Under the pieces are notes generated by a model. The model saw only the letters and a program-made list of their open reading frames with translations, was not told the origin of the DNA and did not search any database. Positions 62,946-64,000 of a stretch of 64,000 nt of DNA are shown one piece after another (the stretch's first letter is position 1; each line of letters opens with the position of its first letter). Both the position numbers and the translations under genes were made by a program. Source of the stretch: Macrobrachium rosenbergii (Eukaryota > Arthropoda > Malacostraca > Decapoda > Palaemonidae); assembly GCF_040412425.1 (NCBI RefSeq), contig NC_089756.1, forward strand, positions 8,788,726-8,852,725. The letters are read 5' to 3'.

Positions 62946-64000
62946 AGAGAGCTAATTTGGATAACCTCTTCACCTTAAATCTTCAAACGTCTCAATCTCT
63001 TTGAAAAGGTGTCTAATTCTTCGGCCTGGTGTGAACTCTTTCTCACTTAAGAGTAACTCTCCTAAGTTCAAGTACGCATAAAACTATAAGTGTACTGAAT
63101 GGAGGCAGACAGTAAGGCCTTCAAAAATAAACCGGGAAATGATGGCAATTGTCAATCATCTTGTCTACTACTTTCCAGAGTCCATGTGCATTGTACTGAC
63201 ATTTTAGTACCTCAGTGAAGAAAAATGCCATGTGAGACAATTCATAAAATGGAGGAAATGGGAGCCTTTGGCTGAATGATTCGGCCAACTAATACTCTCA
63301 ACATCTGACTTATATAGCTACAGTATCTCAAGGATTACGATGCTGTTATGCCACCTATAATTCTTGCAACTTCATAAACACATACACTGTTCTTTGTCTA
63401 AACCAACCCTTCCCTACCCCTATCAATCCTTCTGTTAAGCCACTTAACACACTTTTCCCGGAACGCTGAATAAAGTTATTCAAATCACCATTCCCCTTCT
63501 GCTGTGAAACAGATACTCCCATAGCCAATCCCCATGGAAACTTGACGAAATCAGTTTATATTAAAAACTAGGAAGTATACAAATCACCTTTCCCACCATT
63601 ATCTGAAGTAGGCATATAATTTTTCTTACGAAAAACAAAGGTAACAAATAACAACAATACCAGTCAACCAGTCAAGAGACTGAAGAGATTTTCCATGACT
63701 GACTAGTTGTCTATTTGTATAGTGCATAAATTATTCAAATTGTAGTACTTAACATACAGACCATCAAATACCTCCCTTCCTCATCTAAACACACAAAAAC
63801 ATTCTCTCGCTTTATTCACAAACGCTTAGACACTGACTCGACTACGGTTCCAAAGACTGTTTATCCTTTACTGACTCTACATAGGCCTAAAGTGGCTCGT
63901 AAATATTCATTGAGCCATATCAAAACATAGGTCTATTTTGGTGTTATCTCAAGCAAGCCTTGTAAACTTGTTTTGGAGAGCTACGCGAAACCAGTTACAG
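62065..64000. other. No gene seen; (CT)n at 62905-62944
   Basis: AT-rich DNA with A-runs near 62380-62406 and one CT tract. No reading frame shows protein character that I can defend. Confidence 0.55.

Overview
The window reads as gene-poor, repeat-saturated animal DNA, most likely from a decapod crustacean (shrimp, crab or crayfish). The grounds are the very high density of (GA)n, (TA)n, (TG)n and (TTA)n microsatellites, a DIRS-type tyrosine-recombinase retrotransposon of the kind common in decapods, and several short interspersed repeats that I associate with decapod genomes. The organism assignment is an inference. I found no intact host protein-coding gene and no rRNA or functional tRNA gene; almost all open reading frames are translations of simple repeats or fragments of mobile elements.

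Layout. 0.2-1.5 kb: an internally deleted hAT-like DNA transposon with a broken transposase C-terminus. 2.66-2.93 kb: a short hairpin-forming repeat (family B; a second copy lies at 57.97-58.29 kb in the opposite orientation). 3.1-9.75 kb: a nearly full-length but mutated DIRS-like element on the minus strand, with inverted terminal repeats, an internal complementary region, a gag-like region, reverse transcriptase/RNase H and tyrosine recombinase. 9.8-34 kb: mostly non-coding DNA with simple repeats, several microsatellite-bearing minisatellites, and dispersed SINE-like elements. Some of these SINE-like copies share their 5' part but have different 3' halves and tails. 34.1-43.8 kb: a 9.7-kb satellite array of 48-bp and 40-bp units with higher-order repeats of about 1.66 kb, interrupted once by tRNA-derived SINE sequence. 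44.2-44.7 kb: a degenerate minisatellite of small palindromic units.

45.9-51.75 kb: an LTR retrotransposon with 1.15-1.2 kb LTRs, a primer-binding-site-like sequence, a polypurine tract and a broken gag gene with a zinc knuckle, but no pol. A related solo LTR follows at 51.8-53.0 kb. Both sit in (TA)n tracts. 53-64 kb: more simple repeats, a SINE-like copy, a second family B copy, a degenerate 32-bp-type repeat, a 5'-truncated LINE fragment embedded in (TA)n, and a 1.6-kb TGTTA...TAACA-bounded segment that looks like a further solo LTR in (TA)n.

The genes do not form a pathway. They are remnants of four classes of mobile element (hAT, DIRS, LTR, LINE) plus the SINE-like repeats that depend on such elements. 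The most unusual items are the satellite array, the gag-only LTR element with recurrent insertion into (TA)n, the modular SINE group with exchanged 3' ends, and the long-stem hairpin family.
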